The notes beneath the pieces are model-generated. The model made no database searches. It was not told the origin of the DNA and worked only from the letters and a program-made list of their open reading frames with translations. From Sphingobacterium olei (GTDB taxonomy: Bacteria; Bacteroidota; Bacteroidia; Sphingobacteriales; Sphingobacteriaceae): a stretch of DNA of 64,000 bases. The position numbers and the translations under genes were made by a program. How positions within the stretch are numbered: the first letter of the stretch is position 1; each line of letters begins with the position of its first letter. This document shows positions 36,297 to 46,840 of the stretch, in pieces. The stretch is taken from assembly GCF_005048855.1 (NCBI RefSeq), contig NZ_SUME01000004.1, positions 1-64,000 on the forward strand, in the 5' to 3' direction.

Positions 36297-37624
36297 GTCA
36301 ACGCTATACGCGTACCGGTTGAATCGGATTTCACTTCCATTTTTATCTGATGTAACGTGAAGATAACGCCCGACATGGACAAACCAATTCCCTTCCCTTG
36401 GAAGTTATTTGTATTCGTTCCTCTATAGAAGTTTTGGGTTATATTTTTGAGCTCGGTAGATGGAATGCCTATGCCCTTATCGATGATACGTACGACTAAT
36501 CGATCATTTACCATGTTCATGTGAACTTCTATAGGTTGATTACTTGAATATTTTATCGCATTTTCTATGATGTTGCTGATGGCAGATTCTAGTAACCTGG
36601 CATTTCCATAGAGGTTTAGCGCATTGGGTTCCTGCACATCCATTGTCACCTGTATTTGGGCTTTGTGATATAGATATGCATCCTCTATTACTTTCCAGAT
36701 AATTTCGTCGACACGTATACTTTTGAATTCGAAGTTGGTTTTTGCTCCCGAAAGAAGCATCATGTTGTCCAGGCTGGTTTCCAGATCCAAGGTGTACTGC
36801 TTCAGTTGTTTGATCACTTGTTTGTATTCTTCGTCTGTTCGGGGCTTGTTAGAGGTAACCTCTAGTGTTCCGAGAAGGGCGGTGATAGGAGTTCGTAGTT
36901 CGTGGGATATGTAGTCTATAAAGTTTTTTTGTATAGCGAATGTTTGTCCCAGCCTTTCGATAAAAACATTGTAGGTTTGAACTAATTCGGTGATTTCCGC
37001 GTAGGAGTTTTGAAGAATTAATGGCTCTTGGAAGTTCTTCTCGTCTCGATCCTTGATCTGCTTCATCATTTTCAGGATGGGATCGTATGCAACCCGACCG
37101 AGGAACTGTGAAAAAATATAAATAAGAACAATACCAAAGATGAAGGCAGCGATAAGAATGTATAAAAGAGACTGCATCTGCGCGTTGAAGTTTCCTTTCC
37201 ATTCGCGTGTAATGACGACGAAATCACCTTCATTGTCTTGATAGAAGATACCATGATAGAAATGGTCTTGGGTAACGAGGCTACCTTTATGTTGGTCGCG
37301 GGTATTGTTGATAAATGCCGTGGTAATAGCTGTATCGACATTCATTTCTCCTGCTTTCTGTATGTTGTAGTTGTTATAAATAGCAATATTAGTCCGGGAG
37401 ATTGTTTTTTGTAACTGGTTTTTAACGCTCTCTCGTTCTGGATGGCTCTGTTCGTCTGCTTCTAAATAAAATACGGCTGCTAGCAGGGTTTTATTTTGGA
37501 GCTCCCGAAATTGGTTGTGCACCATCCATTTGTAGAATGATATATAGATCAGCGTGGACGCAAGAAGCATCACTATGGAGAATGCCGTTACGGCGTAGAG
37601 GGACAAACGGTCTTTTAACTTCAT
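36290..37624 (-). CDS. Sensor histidine kinase, probable metal sensor
   Basis: I start at ATG 37624 (MKLKDRLSLYAV), which gives a 444-residue protein with TM1 at ~14-36, a periplasmic sensor region, TM2 at ~149-171 and a HAMP-like linker. The HisKA domain has the phosphoacceptor His in SHELRTPITALLGT (~242). The ATPase domain has N-box IIENAIKYS and G-boxes DKGIGIP and GKGIGLSMS. It is 2 bp downstream of the response regulator and 69 bp before the efflux operon, so it probably senses the exported metal. A longer reading would run into the regulator gene and is rejected. Confidence 0.87.
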   Translation of the reverse strand: MKLKDRLSLYAVTAFSIVMLLASTLIYISFYKWMVHNQFRELQNKTLLAAVFYLEADEQSHPERESVKNQLQKTISRTNIAIYNNYNIQKAGEMNVDTAITTAFINNTRDQHKGSLVTQDHFYHGIFYQDNEGDFVVITREWKGNFNAQMQSLLYILIAAFIFGIVLIYIFSQFLGRVAYDPILKMMKQIKDRDEKNFQEPLILQNSYAEITELVQTYNVFIERLGQTFAIQKNFIDYISHELRTPITALLGTLEVTSNKPRTDEEYKQVIKQLKQYTLDLETSLDNMMLLSGAKTNFEFKSIRVDEIIWKVIEDAYLYHKAQIQVTMDVQEPNALNLYGNARLLESAISNIIENAIKYSSNQPIEVHMNMVNDRLVVRIIDKGIGIPSTELKNITQNFYRGTNTNNFQGKGIGLSMSGVIFTLHQIKMEVKSDSTGTRIALTF

Positions 37625-37626
37625 CG

Positions 37627-38304
37627 CTACTTTTTGAACATATATCCTATACCTTTGACGGTATAAATGAATTTGTCTCCCTCTTTTTCGATTTTGCTGC
37701 GCAAATAGGAAATGTATACGTCGACTACATTGGTTTGGTTGTCGAAATTTATTCCCCATACGGCGTTTAATATGTGTGTACGACTTACGGCCTTCCCATT
37801 GTTTTCTGTAAGATAAATCAATAGTTTGAACTCCCTGGGAGATAACTCAAGAGGTTTCTGTCGTAAGAAGGCCTGAAACTGATTGAGGTCAATCAGAAGA
37901 TTTCCGAAATGTAGCTGATTTGATCGCGTTGTAGGAATATCCAGTTGATAACGCCGTGTGAGTGCACGGATACGTGAAAGTAATTCCTCAAAATGAAAAG
38001 GCTTCGTAATGTAATCATCTGCGCCATAGTCAAGCGCGCTAACTTTGTCCTGGACAGCATTTAACGCACTTAGCATCAATATAGGGATCTTAATCTTTTT
38101 ATAACGGATAATTTCGACCAGCTGTATACCATCCATGGCGGGAAGCATGACGTCGATAATGAACAGATCCCAAGGTAGATGTAGAAAATCTGCCGTGGCT
38201 TTTTCTGCACTTGCACATAACGTGACCAAATAGCCATTTTCTGTTAGACCTTTAATCAAAAAATCACTGATTCGCTTATCATCCTCAATTACCAAAATCT
38301 GCAT
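37627..38304 (-). CDS. OmpR/PhoB-family response regulator
   Basis: The protein has 225 residues from ATG 38304. The receiver domain has acidic pocket EDD (8-9), phospho-acceptor Asp51 in FIIDVMLPAMDG and the Lys in YITKPF near 101. The C-terminal winged helix (~130-225) contains LSPREFKLLIYLTENNGKAVSR and VDVYISYLRSKI. It likely activates the downstream metal efflux operon and its own promoter, where ATTAGAA motifs occur. It is divergent from the AcrAB-type operon. Confidence 0.88.
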   Translation of the reverse strand: MQILVIEDDKRISDFLIKGLTENGYLVTLCASAEKATADFLHLPWDLFIIDVMLPAMDGIQLVEIIRYKKIKIPILMLSALNAVQDKVSALDYGADDYITKPFHFEELLSRIRALTRRYQLDIPTTRSNQLHFGNLLIDLNQFQAFLRQKPLELSPREFKLLIYLTENNGKAVSRTHILNAVWGINFDNQTNVVDVYISYLRSKIEKEGDKFIYTVKGIGYMFKK

Positions 38305-38322
38305 TGCCTTGTAAATCAAATA

Positions 38323-38372
38323 CAAATTTACCGAATTTGTTAAGCAATAGAGAGAGATTAGAAAATTCTAAT
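38323..38372 (-). promoter_or_regulatory. Candidate autoregulated promoter of the two-component system
   Basis: On the minus strand a -7 box TAAATTTG lies at 38323-38330. An inverted repeat ATTAGAA-AA-TTCTAAT lies at 38357-38372, upstream of it, and shares its half-site with the direct repeats before the efflux operon. No -33 TTTG is correctly spaced, which is consistent with activator dependence. Confidence 0.5.
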
Positions 38373-38666
38373 TTACTTTTTAATAGTAGCATGTATTGTT
38401 GTCGGAAACCAGTATTAAATTAAATGCACCTGTAATCAGAAGGCTAGACCGGATAAATAAAAATTGATACGGATTTAGAAAATAATATTGACATAGAAAC
38501 GCGCGTTTTGTTGTAATTTTCTATAAAACAGTTGCTTATTAACTTGCCTCGATATATGCCAAACAAAACATCTTGTTAATTAATGTTAAGTGGTATAATA
38601 ATTGTGAAAAGGGACGTTAATATAGGGAAGTTGTGTAATAAATATATTACATAAGAGTCTGTAACT
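38373..38666. other. AT-rich intergenic region between divergent regulator and efflux operons
   Basis: No gene is seen. The region contains a perfect 12-bp palindrome AAACGCGCGTTT (38497-38508) directly after TTGACA (38489-38494), which could be an operator for the AcrAB-type operon. No TetR or other local regulator gene accompanies it. Confidence 0.35.
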
Positions 38667-39848
38667 TTGAAAAAACATATTGTGAAGCATATTATTTTAT
38701 TAACATTAACAAGCTCATTTATTTTATTTAGTTCGATGTTCCTGACGGTTGGTTGTACTGATGGGAAGTCAAAAGAAAATACCGAATCGACCAAGGCGTT
38801 AGCCCTTCCCGTCTATGTGGTAGAACGAATGGATGCCGTGACGGTAAAGGATTATTTGGGTACAATCGAAGGAAAGGTCAATGTAGAAGTCCGTCCGCAG
38901 GTGGAGGGCTTATTGCAAGAGATATATGTAGATGAAGGGGCATATGTGCAAAAAGGACAAAAATTATTTAAGGTGGACCCATCTACTTATCAGGAAAACC
39001 TAAATAATATGGTCGCCACGGAACAGGTAGCGCAAGCTAAATTGAAAAATGCCAAACTCGAAGTAGATCGTTTGCAGCCTTTGGTTGCTAATGAGGTCAT
39101 CTCAGAGGTTAGGTTGGCGGCTGCCAAAGCGGAATATCAGGTGGCAAAAGCCACTTTGGATCAGGCAGCAGCAGCTGTACGAACCGCACAGATTAGCAAA
39201 GATTTTACTGTGATTACAGCTCCGGTTAGTGGTTATATCGGCCGTATACCTAAACGTATCGGTAATTTGGTGACCAAGGGAGATAAAGAACCGTTGACAT
39301 ATTTGTCCGATATTCAAGAAGTATATGTCTATTTTGCGATGAACGAATCCGACTTTTTGTATTTTTCCAAAGCACAAGCCCGGAAAGATAGTATAGAAGG
39401 ACGGCAGTATAATCAACACCAAAAACTAACATTTCCGGAGGTTACCTTAGTGTTGGCCGACGGGGAGGAATATGCCAGAAAGGGATTGGTTGATGCGGTT
39501 AATGGCCAGGTTGACCGGGCTACCGGTGCGATTTCATTGCGTGCCACCTTTTTGAATAAGGATAATATATTGCGTTCGGGCAGTAGCGGCACACTAAAGA
39601 TTTCGGAAGTTAAAGAAGGCGTTTTGCAGATACCGCAGGTATCGACGACACAGCTTCAGGATAAGACTTTTGTATTTGTGGTAGACAGCAGCAACAGGGC
39701 TAAACGCCGTAACATCACAATTGCTGGGCAAAGTAAAGATAAATATATTGTCTCTAGCGGTATTGAAGAAGGTGATCGTGTGATCTTAAGTGGATTTGAT
39801 AAGTTAACTGACGGATCGTTGGTCATGCCTGTTGATCAGGCTCAGTAA
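38667..39848 (+). CDS. Periplasmic adaptor of AcrA/MexA type
   Basis: The protein has 393 residues. No ATG fits: the signal-like sequence MKKHIVKHIILLTLTSS needs the TTG at 38667, or a GTG five codons later. A lipobox ending LTVGC follows. The body has lipoyl/barrel-sandwich elements (VEVRPQVEGLLQEIYVDEGAYVQKGQ), a helical hairpin (~115-175) and a barrel region (VITAPVSGYIGRIPKRIGNLV). It joins the pump to the outer-membrane channel. TAACTTTG at 38662-38669 looks like a -7 box and overlaps the TTG; if used, translation would have to begin later. Confidence 0.86.
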   Translation: MKKHIVKHIILLTLTSSFILFSSMFLTVGCTDGKSKENTESTKALALPVYVVERMDAVTVKDYLGTIEGKVNVEVRPQVEGLLQEIYVDEGAYVQKGQKLFKVDPSTYQENLNNMVATEQVAQAKLKNAKLEVDRLQPLVANEVISEVRLAAAKAEYQVAKATLDQAAAAVRTAQISKDFTVITAPVSGYIGRIPKRIGNLVTKGDKEPLTYLSDIQEVYVYFAMNESDFLYFSKAQARKDSIEGRQYNQHQKLTFPEVTLVLADGEEYARKGLVDAVNGQVDRATGAISLRATFLNKDNILRSGSSGTLKISEVKEGVLQIPQVSTTQLQDKTFVFVVDSSNRAKRRNITIAGQSKDKYIVSSGIEEGDRVILSGFDKLTDGSLVMPVDQAQ

Positions 39849-39859
39849 CATTCGTTAAT

Positions 39860-39885
39860 GCCTATTCGCAAATCTGCGAATAGGC
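39860..39885 (+). repeat. 11-bp perfect hairpin between adaptor and pump genes
   Basis: GCCTATTCGCA and TGCGAATAGGC pair around a 4-nt loop (AATC). There is no T-tract, so it more likely affects mRNA stability or adaptor:pump ratio than full termination. Confidence 0.6.
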
Positions 39886-39901
39886 GATGTAAATACTATT
39901 T

Positions 39902-42900
39902 ATGCTAAAAACATTTATTAGTCGTCCGGTATTAGCTACCGTGATCTCTATTTTATTGGTTATTCTGGGCTTAGTGTCCATGAAACTGCTGCCGGTAACG
40001 CGTTTCCCGGAAATAGCGCCACCCAGTGTGGTGGTGTCATTAAGCTACCCGGGTGCAAATGCGGAGACGGTCGCCAAAAGTGTATTGCTCCCTATTGAAG
40101 AAGCAATCAATGGTGTGGAAGATATGACCTATATCCGATCTACAGCGTCCAATTCGGGATCAGGAACGGTCTTGGTATTCTTTAAAGCGGGTACAAATCC
40201 AGATATTGCTTCCGTTAATGTACAAACACGGATTTCTAAAGCAATCAGTTCTATACCGGCCGAAGTAAATGAGGCGGGTGTAACAGTAATGCCGAGGCAA
40301 AGTGGTGTCATTATGACCATCAACTTGTATTCTGATCATACGGATAGTCTGTACGACGAAACCTTTTTACAGGCTTATGCACAGATTAATCTGATGCGAC
40401 CTTTGCTTCGGGTAGATGGCGTAGCGCAGGTGTCCCGTTTGGGTGCCCGTGATTATGCGATGCGCTTATGGCTGAATCCAGAAAAGCTAGCCTTATACAA
40501 TCTCGTGCCGAAGGATGTAATGGATGCCATAAAGGATCAGAATTTTGAGATTGCTCCGGGAAAATTTGGTGAAACTTCAGATGAGGTATTCGAAACAGTC
40601 ATCCGGCATAAGGGACGCTTTAGCCAACCGGAGGAATTCGAGAATGTGGTCATTAAAACAAATGTAGACGGATCTATCTTGTACCTCAAAGATATCGCCC
40701 GGATAGAATTTGGTGCAACTAATCTCAATTCGGATAACAAGGTAGATGGTTATCCAGGTTTAACGCTTAATTTGACACAAACGAGTGGATCAAATGCACA
40801 TGATATAGACGTGGCGGTGCGGGCACTGCTAGAACAACAAGCTAAATCTTTTCCTGAAGGTATAAAATATGATATCACCTATTCGGTAAGGGATCAGATT
40901 GATGAATCGATTGATCAGGTGAAACACACGTTATTTGAAGCCTTTATACTGGTATTTATTATTGTATTTATCTTCCTGCAGGATCTTCGCTCTACGTTGA
41001 TTCCAGCAATAGCAATTCCAGTTTCCTTGATAGGTACTTTTTTCTTTTTACAGTTATTTGGCTTCTCGCTCAACGTACTCACCATGTTTGCCTTGGTGCT
41101 CGCCATTGGTATCGTAGTGGATGACGCGATTGTCGTGGTCGAGGCAATTCATCAGAAAATGCACAGTACAGGGCTAAAAGCGAGAGCCGCAACGTTAATC
41201 ACGATGTCGGAGATTACAGGTGCGATATTATCGATTACTTTGGTGATGGCAGCGGTATTTCTGCCAGTAGGTTTTATGGAAGGGCCGGCGGGCGTATTTT
41301 ATCGACAGTTTGCGTATACACTGGCGACGGCAATTTTGATATCGGCACTTAATGCCTTGACACTGAGCCCTGCGTTGTGTGCACTGTTACTCAAACCCCC
41401 ACATATGCATCCTGAAAAAGATGCACCAGTGGTAAAGGAAAGCAAATTTGCGGCATTTAAATCACGCTTCTTTACCGCATTTAATACTTCGTTTGATCGT
41501 TTGACAGGCAGATACATCAAAGGCGTGGTATTCTTGATTAAAAATAAGGGGATGGCGTGGGCAGGTTTACTGGTTGTCACGTTATTAGGTGCTTTCTTAA
41601 TGCTGAAATCACCAAAAAGTTTTATTCCAACAGAAGATGATGGTTTTATAACTTATAACTTAGCGATGCCGCCTGGCGCTTCGCTCGCGCGTACAACCCA
41701 GGTGCTGCATCGTGCAGATAGTATATTGCGCCAAAGGAAAGAGGTAGTGAGTATGACGACGGTATCGGGATATAATGCGTTGGATGGTAGTTCCAGTGCG
41801 GCATTTGCCGCGGGTTATATCAATCTTGCTCCGCATGCTGATCGGAAAGGTATCACAAATATCAATGCATTCATGGATACAATCCGAAACGATTTATTGC
41901 AATTACATGAGGCAAAGTTTACCGTATTCCCGAGACCTACGGTACAAGGTTTTGGTGATTTTGCAGGAATAGAGCTGGTTCTGCAAGATAGGCTGGATGG
42001 AGATATCCGTAACTTCACGACTATTGCAGATACCTTTATCAGCCAGCTTAATGAACTCCCGGAGATAGGTAATGCTTATACTACTTTTAAAGCAAATTTC
42101 CCGCAATATACCGTGGATATCGATGCCGTAAAAGCAAAAACACTGGGAGTTGATATCAGAGATCTGATGTCGACTATCCGGACCTATTTTGCGCGGGTGC
42201 AGGCAGGCGATTTTAGTCGATTTGGACGCCAGTATAGGGTATACGTACAGTCTGATTTTGATTACCGCAAGGATCCGGAATCATTCAATTCGATTTTTGT
42301 GCGTAACAAATCGGGAGAGATGGTGCCGGTAAATACCTTACTTTCGTTGGAAAAAGCTATAGGTCCTGAAACAATAACAAGGTACAATCTCTACAACGCT
42401 ATTGCGGTTAACGCTGCTCCTGCAGATGGTTACAGTACCGGAGATGCCATGGAGGCGATTCAACGTTTGGCCGAAGAGCAGCTTCCTGGAAATTATGGAT
42501 TCGAGTGGACAGGGATGAGTTTTGAAGAGAGCCAATCAAGTTCGCAAACGATATTAATCTTTGCTATGAGTATCCTTTTTGTGTATTTTCTGCTGGCGGC
42601 TCAATATGAAAGTTATATTTTGCCGTGGGCCGTATTATTGTCTATTCCTGTGGGTTTGGTAGGGGTATATGGCGCTATAGCCCTGGTGGGCTTACAAAAC
42701 AATATCTATGTACAGGTGGGATTGATTATGCTGATCGGGCTGTTGGCGAAAAATGCGATACTGATTGTCGAATTTGCAGTTCAGGAAAGAAATAAAGGCT
42801 TAAGTATCGTGGATGCAGCAATTACAGGTGCTAAATTACGTCTGCGTCCCATTTTAATGACCAGTTTTGCTTTTGTCGCTGGATTGATTCCCTTGATGTG

Positions 42901-43078
42901 GACGGTTGGGCCGTCTGCTATCGGTAATCATTCTATCAGTTTCAGTGCCGCCGGAGGTATGTTGGTCGGCGTAATCTTAGGTGTCTTTGTAATTCCGGTA
43001 TTGTTTGTCGTATTCAAAACACTGGATGAAAAGGTTAGTGATAAGTTTAACAAAGAAGGGGATTATGAAAGTGAATAA
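39902..43078 (+). CDS. Hydrophobe/amphiphile efflux RND pump (AcrB/MexB family, HAE1)
   Basis: The 1058-residue pump opens with [19 protein letters not shown], typical of HAE1. TM4 has the proton-relay pair in [15 protein letters not shown] near 405, and TM10 has the matching Lys in [14 protein letters not shown] near 940. Porter-domain features include [25 protein letters not shown] residues near the N-terminus and [10 protein letters not shown] near 575. It exports drugs, bile-salt-like amphiphiles or solvents using proton motive force; actual substrates cannot be read. Its 3' end overlaps the channel gene by 14 bp, indicating translational coupling. Confidence 0.9.
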   Translation: MLKTFISRPVLATVISILLVILGLVSMKLLPVTRFPEIAPPSVVVSLSYPGANAETVAKSVLLPIEEAINGVEDMTYIRSTASNSGSGTVLVFFKAGTNPDIASVNVQTRISKAISSIPAEVNEAGVTVMPRQSGVIMTINLYSDHTDSLYDETFLQAYAQINLMRPLLRVDGVAQVSRLGARDYAMRLWLNPEKLALYNLVPKDVMDAIKDQNFEIAPGKFGETSDEVFETVIRHKGRFSQPEEFENVVIKTNVDGSILYLKDIARIEFGATNLNSDNKVDGYPGLTLNLTQTSGSNAHDIDVAVRALLEQQAKSFPEGIKYDITYSVRDQIDESIDQVKHTLFEAFILVFIIVFIFLQDLRSTLIPAIAIPVSLIGTFFFLQLFGFSLNVLTMFALVLAIGIVVDDAIVVVEAIHQKMHSTGLKARAATLITMSEITGAILSITLVMAAVFLPVGFMEGPAGVFYRQFAYTLATAILISALNALTLSPALCALLLKPPHMHPEKDAPVVKESKFAAFKSRFFTAFNTSFDRLTGRYIKGVVFLIKNKGMAWAGLLVVTLLGAFLMLKSPKSFIPTEDDGFITYNLAMPPGASLARTTQVLHRADSILRQRKEVVSMTTVSGYNALDGSSSAAFAAGYINLAPHADRKGITNINAFMDTIRNDLLQLHEAKFTVFPRPTVQGFGDFAGIELVLQDRLDGDIRNFTTIADTFISQLNELPEIGNAYTTFKANFPQYTVDIDAVKAKTLGVDIRDLMSTIRTYFARVQAGDFSRFGRQYRVYVQSDFDYRKDPESFNSIFVRNKSGEMVPVNTLLSLEKAIGPETITRYNLYNAIAVNAAPADGYSTGDAMEAIQRLAEEQLPGNYGFEWTGMSFEESQSSSQTILIFAMSILFVYFLLAAQYESYILPWAVLLSIPVGLVGVYGAIALVGLQNNIYVQVGLIMLIGLLAKNAILIVEFAVQERNKGLSIVDAAITGAKLRLRPILMTSFAFVAGLIPLMWTVGPSAIGNHSISFSAAGGMLVGVILGVFVIPVLFVVFKTLDEKVSDKFNKEGDYESE

Positions 43079-44528
43079 ATCAAAATCGAGGTGGATTGCG
43101 ATGGTTGTAGTCCTTGGATTTGTTACAGGTTGTAAGGTAGGGCAACAGTATGTCCGACCTGATTTGGCCCTGCCGGATGAATTTAGAGGAGATACGATAA
43201 ACGGTGTAGTAGATACTGCGCATACGGGTACGATACAATGGAACGCGTTCTTCCAAGATCCGATCTTAAAGGAGTTGATCGATTCGGCTTTAGTGCACAA
43301 TAATGACATGAAGACGGCACTGCTCAATCTTGAAATTGCAAATCGACAATTGCGACAAAATCGAGCAAATTATCTGCCTACAGTCGATGCGACAATAGGA
43401 AGCGCCAACAGGCAATGGCGTTCTTCCGACTTTAACTCGGGACCATCTACGAAATGGTACAATACCGAACAAAAAGATGCGCCGAAGGATATGTTTATGT
43501 CTGTTTCCCAGTTTGGATCGGAGATAAGTTTTAGTTGGGAATTAGACATCTGGGGAAAGATTAGTAACAGACAAGATCAGCTACTGGCAGAATACCTTGA
43601 TACTTTTGAGGCAAAAAATGCTGTGCAAACCAGCTTGATTGCTAACGTAGCGAAAGGTTATTTCAATTTACTAATGCTCGATGCGAAAATTGAAGTAGCA
43701 AAGCGTAACGTAAGACTCAATGATAGTACCTTACGCATGATAGAGCTCCAATATGATGCAGGAGAGATTACGGCTTTGGCGATTCAACAAACGGAATCTC
43801 AGCGTTTGTTGGCGGCATCTTTAGTGCCGCAATTGGAGAGAGAGATTTTTGTGCAAGAAAATGCGTTGCGTGTTTTGGCTGGTCAAATGCCAGATTCTAT
43901 ACCTAGAGAAGCTGGTTTTACGCAGGCGTTTGCCGAAAATATGATGTTTACATTGGCGACACCGTTAGATGTAATACGGAATCGTCCAGATGTTCGTTCT
44001 GCAGAGTTTCAGTTGATCGCGGCGAATGCACATGCTAATATACAACAGGCTATGCGTTATCCCGCCTTGAATATCGGAGGATCTATGGGAATTAATGCGA
44101 TGTTACCTAAAAACTGGTTCAATATACCAGGAGCATTATTGGGAGGTATTGCTGGAGATATTACTACTCCTATTTTCAGAAATAGGACGCTGAAGACACG
44201 CTATGAAATTGCACGGTTGGAGCGTGATAAAATGGAAATTGATCTGCAACAGACAGTAGTAGAAGCGGTCAACGAAGTGTCCAATGCGGTTGTTACGATC
44301 GAAAAGCAACGTGAGGAGCTAGAATATGCCAGAAGACGGGTTGAAAATTCGCAACTAGCGGTTAGAAATGCAACTTTGCTCTTTAAGAGTGGATATGCCA
44401 GTTATCTCGAAGTAATTACTGCACAAAGCAGCGCCTTGAGCAGTGATTTGGATCTGGTAGAACTCCGTCAGCAACATGTACAGTCGCATGTGGATTTATA
44501 TCGCGCATTGGGCGGTGGCTGGAAATAA
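43065..44528 (+). CDS. OprM/TolC-type outer-membrane lipoprotein channel
   Basis: I start at ATG 43065 (MKVNKSKSR), 14 bp inside the pump gene, giving 487 residues with a lipobox ending FVTGC. The mature start [17 protein letters not shown] is typical of the NodT/OprM family. Two OEP repeats follow, with [12 protein letters not shown] and [19 protein letters not shown] as family landmarks. It completes the tripartite drug efflux system. The longer upstream start is less likely because it destroys the lipoprotein signal. Confidence 0.88.
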   Translation: MKVNKSKSRWIAMVVVLGFVTGCKVGQQYVRPDLALPDEFRGDTINGVVDTAHTGTIQWNAFFQDPILKELIDSALVHNNDMKTALLNLEIANRQLRQNRANYLPTVDATIGSANRQWRSSDFNSGPSTKWYNTEQKDAPKDMFMSVSQFGSEISFSWELDIWGKISNRQDQLLAEYLDTFEAKNAVQTSLIANVAKGYFNLLMLDAKIEVAKRNVRLNDSTLRMIELQYDAGEITALAIQQTESQRLLAASLVPQLEREIFVQENALRVLAGQMPDSIPREAGFTQAFAENMMFTLATPLDVIRNRPDVRSAEFQLIAANAHANIQQAMRYPALNIGGSMGINAMLPKNWFNIPGALLGGIAGDITTPIFRNRTLKTRYEIARLERDKMEIDLQQTVVEAVNEVSNAVVTIEKQREELEYARRRVENSQLAVRNATLLFKSGYASYLEVITAQSSALSSDLDLVELRQQHVQSHVDLYRALGGGWK

Positions 44529-44677
44529 CGAACAAAAACACCATTACTACATCGTTTTCGGAAATTGAGCAAACGATTGTCCGAATTCAATACAAACTAT
44601 TATTCTTTATCTTTAGAATAAGAAAAGCAATGATCAATTTAAACGAGCGGGCAAACTCGTAAAATAAACGTGTAGTA

Positions 44678-46294
44678 ATGAAGTTAAGAAATGTATTCAG
44701 TTTTGTACCGATGCTATTCATCGCAGGACAATCGCTATTTGCGCAACATATCGGTATTATCCCTCAACCTCAACAGGTGACGGTTCTGAAAGATAGTCTG
44801 TTTATCGGGAAGGTAATGAATCTTTCTACTAATAGTGAGGTAGAAATGGCAACGGTTCAATATTTACGGCATGCATTGGCGGATAAATATCAAATCTATA
44901 GTACGATAAATAAGGATAAAGTGGCGCAGATCGTCTTTAAGCAGCTGAAAGCAGCTAAAGGGATACATGTAGAGGCATATGAACTCTATATTTCGGATAA
45001 CAAAATTACGATCGTAGCAAATCATCCGAATGGGTATTTTAACGGTGTAAATAGCCTTCTTCAGTTAATGGCCTTTTACGAAACCCCAGCCGGATTAAAG
45101 ATACCAAACCTGAAAATAGTGGATTTTCCAGCGTATGGTTGGCGCGGTTTTATGTTGGATGAATCGCGTCACTTCTTTGGTAAAGAGAAGGTAAAGCAGC
45201 TCCTGGATTGGATGGCGTTTTATAAGCTGAATAAATTTCACTGGCACCTTACAGATGAACCTGCCTGGCGGATCGAGATCAAACAATATCCGTTCTTGAC
45301 ATTGGTAGGTGGTGTGGGTTCGTATACGAATCCACTAACCCCCGCACAATATTACAAACAGGAGGATATTCGGGAAATTGTCGCCTATGCTGCCGAACGA
45401 TTCATAACCGTGATTCCCGAGATAGATATGCCTGGCCATGCGACAGCAGCGAATCGGGCATATCCGCAGTTTAGTGGTGGTGGAACGAAAGATCACCCCG
45501 ATTTTACATTCCATCCGGCTAAAGAAGGTACGTATGAATACCTAACTAACATATTGAAGGAAACAAACGTGCTTTTTCCTTCTAATATGCTGCACTTGGG
45601 TGGGGACGAAGTTTCCTTTGGAAGTGAGGCATGGAATGCAGATACGAGTATCCAAAAGATGAAATTAACGTATAACTACAAAACAAATAAAGAGGTGGAA
45701 ACGCATTTCATGCGACGTATGGCAGACTCGGTATACCATATGGGAGCCAAATTAGTGGTGTGGGACGAAATGGCGGATGCAGGCCTTCCGAAGGATAAAA
45801 CAATCCAGTACTGGTGGAGACATGATAAAATTCCCCAGCTGGAACTGGCACTGAAGAATGGATATGCCACTGTGATCTGTCCGCGTCTTCCTTTTTATTT
45901 TGATTTTGTACAAGATGAAAAGGATCGCTATGGTAGAAAATGGGGGAGTGCATTTAATCCGCTTGAAAGCGTTTATAACTATGATATGGATCAGTTAAAA
46001 ATCAAGGAACAGTATACGGGCCAAATATTGGGTGTACAGGCAAATTTGTGGACAGAACGTGTTGCGACAGCTGATAAGCTAGACTACATGGTGTTTCCAC
46101 GTATTGCGGCTTTGGCTGAAACAGCTTGGACAAAAAATGACCGTAAGAATTTTGGAGATTTTCAACAGGTTTTAGCGAAACATATGCAGCTATATAAGGC
46201 CGACCGTATCTACTATTATGATCCATTTAATAAAATCCACAGTGAACCCAAAGTAGAAATTTTTAAAAAAAAATATTTAGATAACCCCGATTAA
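44678..46294 (+). CDS. Second beta-N-acetylhexosaminidase (GH20)
   Basis: The 538-residue protein has a signal peptide (SLFAQ), a GH20b domain (~25-150) and a TIM barrel starting YGWRGFMLDESRHFFGKE. The catalytic Asp-Glu pair is in LHLGGDEV near residue 309; IPEIDMPGHATAANRAYP is also typical. It lacks the C-terminal extension of the nan-operon GH20 and is closer to the common chitobiase-like form. It stands alone, 149 bp after the drug efflux operon, whose gap holds only a weak AT-rich inverted repeat at 44600-44621. It may act on chitin or glycoprotein oligomers. Confidence 0.9.
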   Translation: MKLRNVFSFVPMLFIAGQSLFAQHIGIIPQPQQVTVLKDSLFIGKVMNLSTNSEVEMATVQYLRHALADKYQIYSTINKDKVAQIVFKQLKAAKGIHVEAYELYISDNKITIVANHPNGYFNGVNSLLQLMAFYETPAGLKIPNLKIVDFPAYGWRGFMLDESRHFFGKEKVKQLLDWMAFYKLNKFHWHLTDEPAWRIEIKQYPFLTLVGGVGSYTNPLTPAQYYKQEDIREIVAYAAERFITVIPEIDMPGHATAANRAYPQFSGGGTKDHPDFTFHPAKEGTYEYLTNILKETNVLFPSNMLHLGGDEVSFGSEAWNADTSIQKMKLTYNYKTNKEVETHFMRRMADSVYHMGAKLVVWDEMADAGLPKDKTIQYWWRHDKIPQLELALKNGYATVICPRLPFYFDFVQDEKDRYGRKWGSAFNPLESVYNYDMDQLKIKEQYTGQILGVQANLWTERVATADKLDYMVFPRIAALAETAWTKNDRKNFGDFQQVLAKHMQLYKADRIYYYDPFNKIHSEPKVEIFKKKYLDNPD

Positions 46295-46316
46295 AGATGG
46301 GAAATACCGTGCTTTT

Positions 46317-46721
46317 CTAAAACTTATAGCCTATTCCAGCTCCTAATTTCCATAGGCCATCCGATGTACTTGTTTTTGCGGAATAAAATGCCGGAAGCTG
46401 AACAACCAAGTGCTTATAGCATGCTGTTAAACCAAAGCCTAATGTGGGTGTGATTATTGAATTGTGTGTAGCCCCGTCTTGGGCTTGATCCTTTTTTATT
46501 TTTAATGAAGGTAACAGTCCCGCCATTATAGGTATTTTTTTGACTACGTATTTGACGGCTGGACCTGTGCAATTGATATACGCACCTCCATCGGTATATC
46601 CTCCAACGAGTATGCCCTCGAATAGTGATGCTTTTAACTTTGTAGTCTGGGCATTTCCGTCTTTGGAAAAAAGTGAGCAGATCAAGATGATCAGGATATA
46701 AATCTGGTATGTAACTTTCAT
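46317..46721 (-). CDS. Small exported protein of unknown function, outer-membrane barrel-like
   Basis: The protein has 134 residues with a signal peptide ending DGNAQ. The rest alternates polar and hydrophobic residues, is rich in Gly and aromatics, and ends WKLGAGIGYKF, a typical terminal strand of outer-membrane beta barrels. I do not recognise a family. It is convergent with the hexosaminidase and upstream of it on its own strand lies nirD. Its short length would give only about 6-8 strands. Confidence 0.55.
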   Translation of the reverse strand: MKVTYQIYILIILICSLFSKDGNAQTTKLKASLFEGILVGGYTDGGAYINCTGPAVKYVVKKIPIMAGLLPSLKIKKDQAQDGATHNSIITPTLGFGLTACYKHLVVQLPAFYSAKTSTSDGLWKLGAGIGYKF

Positions 46722-46738
46722 CGGTATAGAATTACTTC

Positions 46739-46840
46739 GTGAGCTCGTAAGCTCGGTGATTCATTTATACTTGTATTCAATTGAATTCATGAATGCTTCG
46801 CATTTATGTTGTGAGTTAGCAAGCTCGGTTATTTATTCTA
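46739..46840. repeat. Imperfect 31-bp direct repeat downstream of nirD
   Basis: GTGAGCTCGTAAGCTCGGT (from 46739) and GTGAGTTAGCAAGCTCGGT (from 46811) begin two related stretches 72 bp apart. The second overlaps the nirD stop. A 12-bp palindrome ATTCAATTGAAT (46775-46786) lies between them. Their role is unknown; a terminator/promoter boundary is possible. Confidence 0.45.

Noticed and set aside
37625..37759. Upstream extension of the histidine kinase
   Set aside because: It runs into the response regulator gene and is basic and non-conserved, while MKLKDRL directly before TM1 is a normal start.
30714..44528. One combined efflux operon
   Set aside because: The two tripartite systems are on opposite strands, belong to different RND classes and have separate promoter regions.
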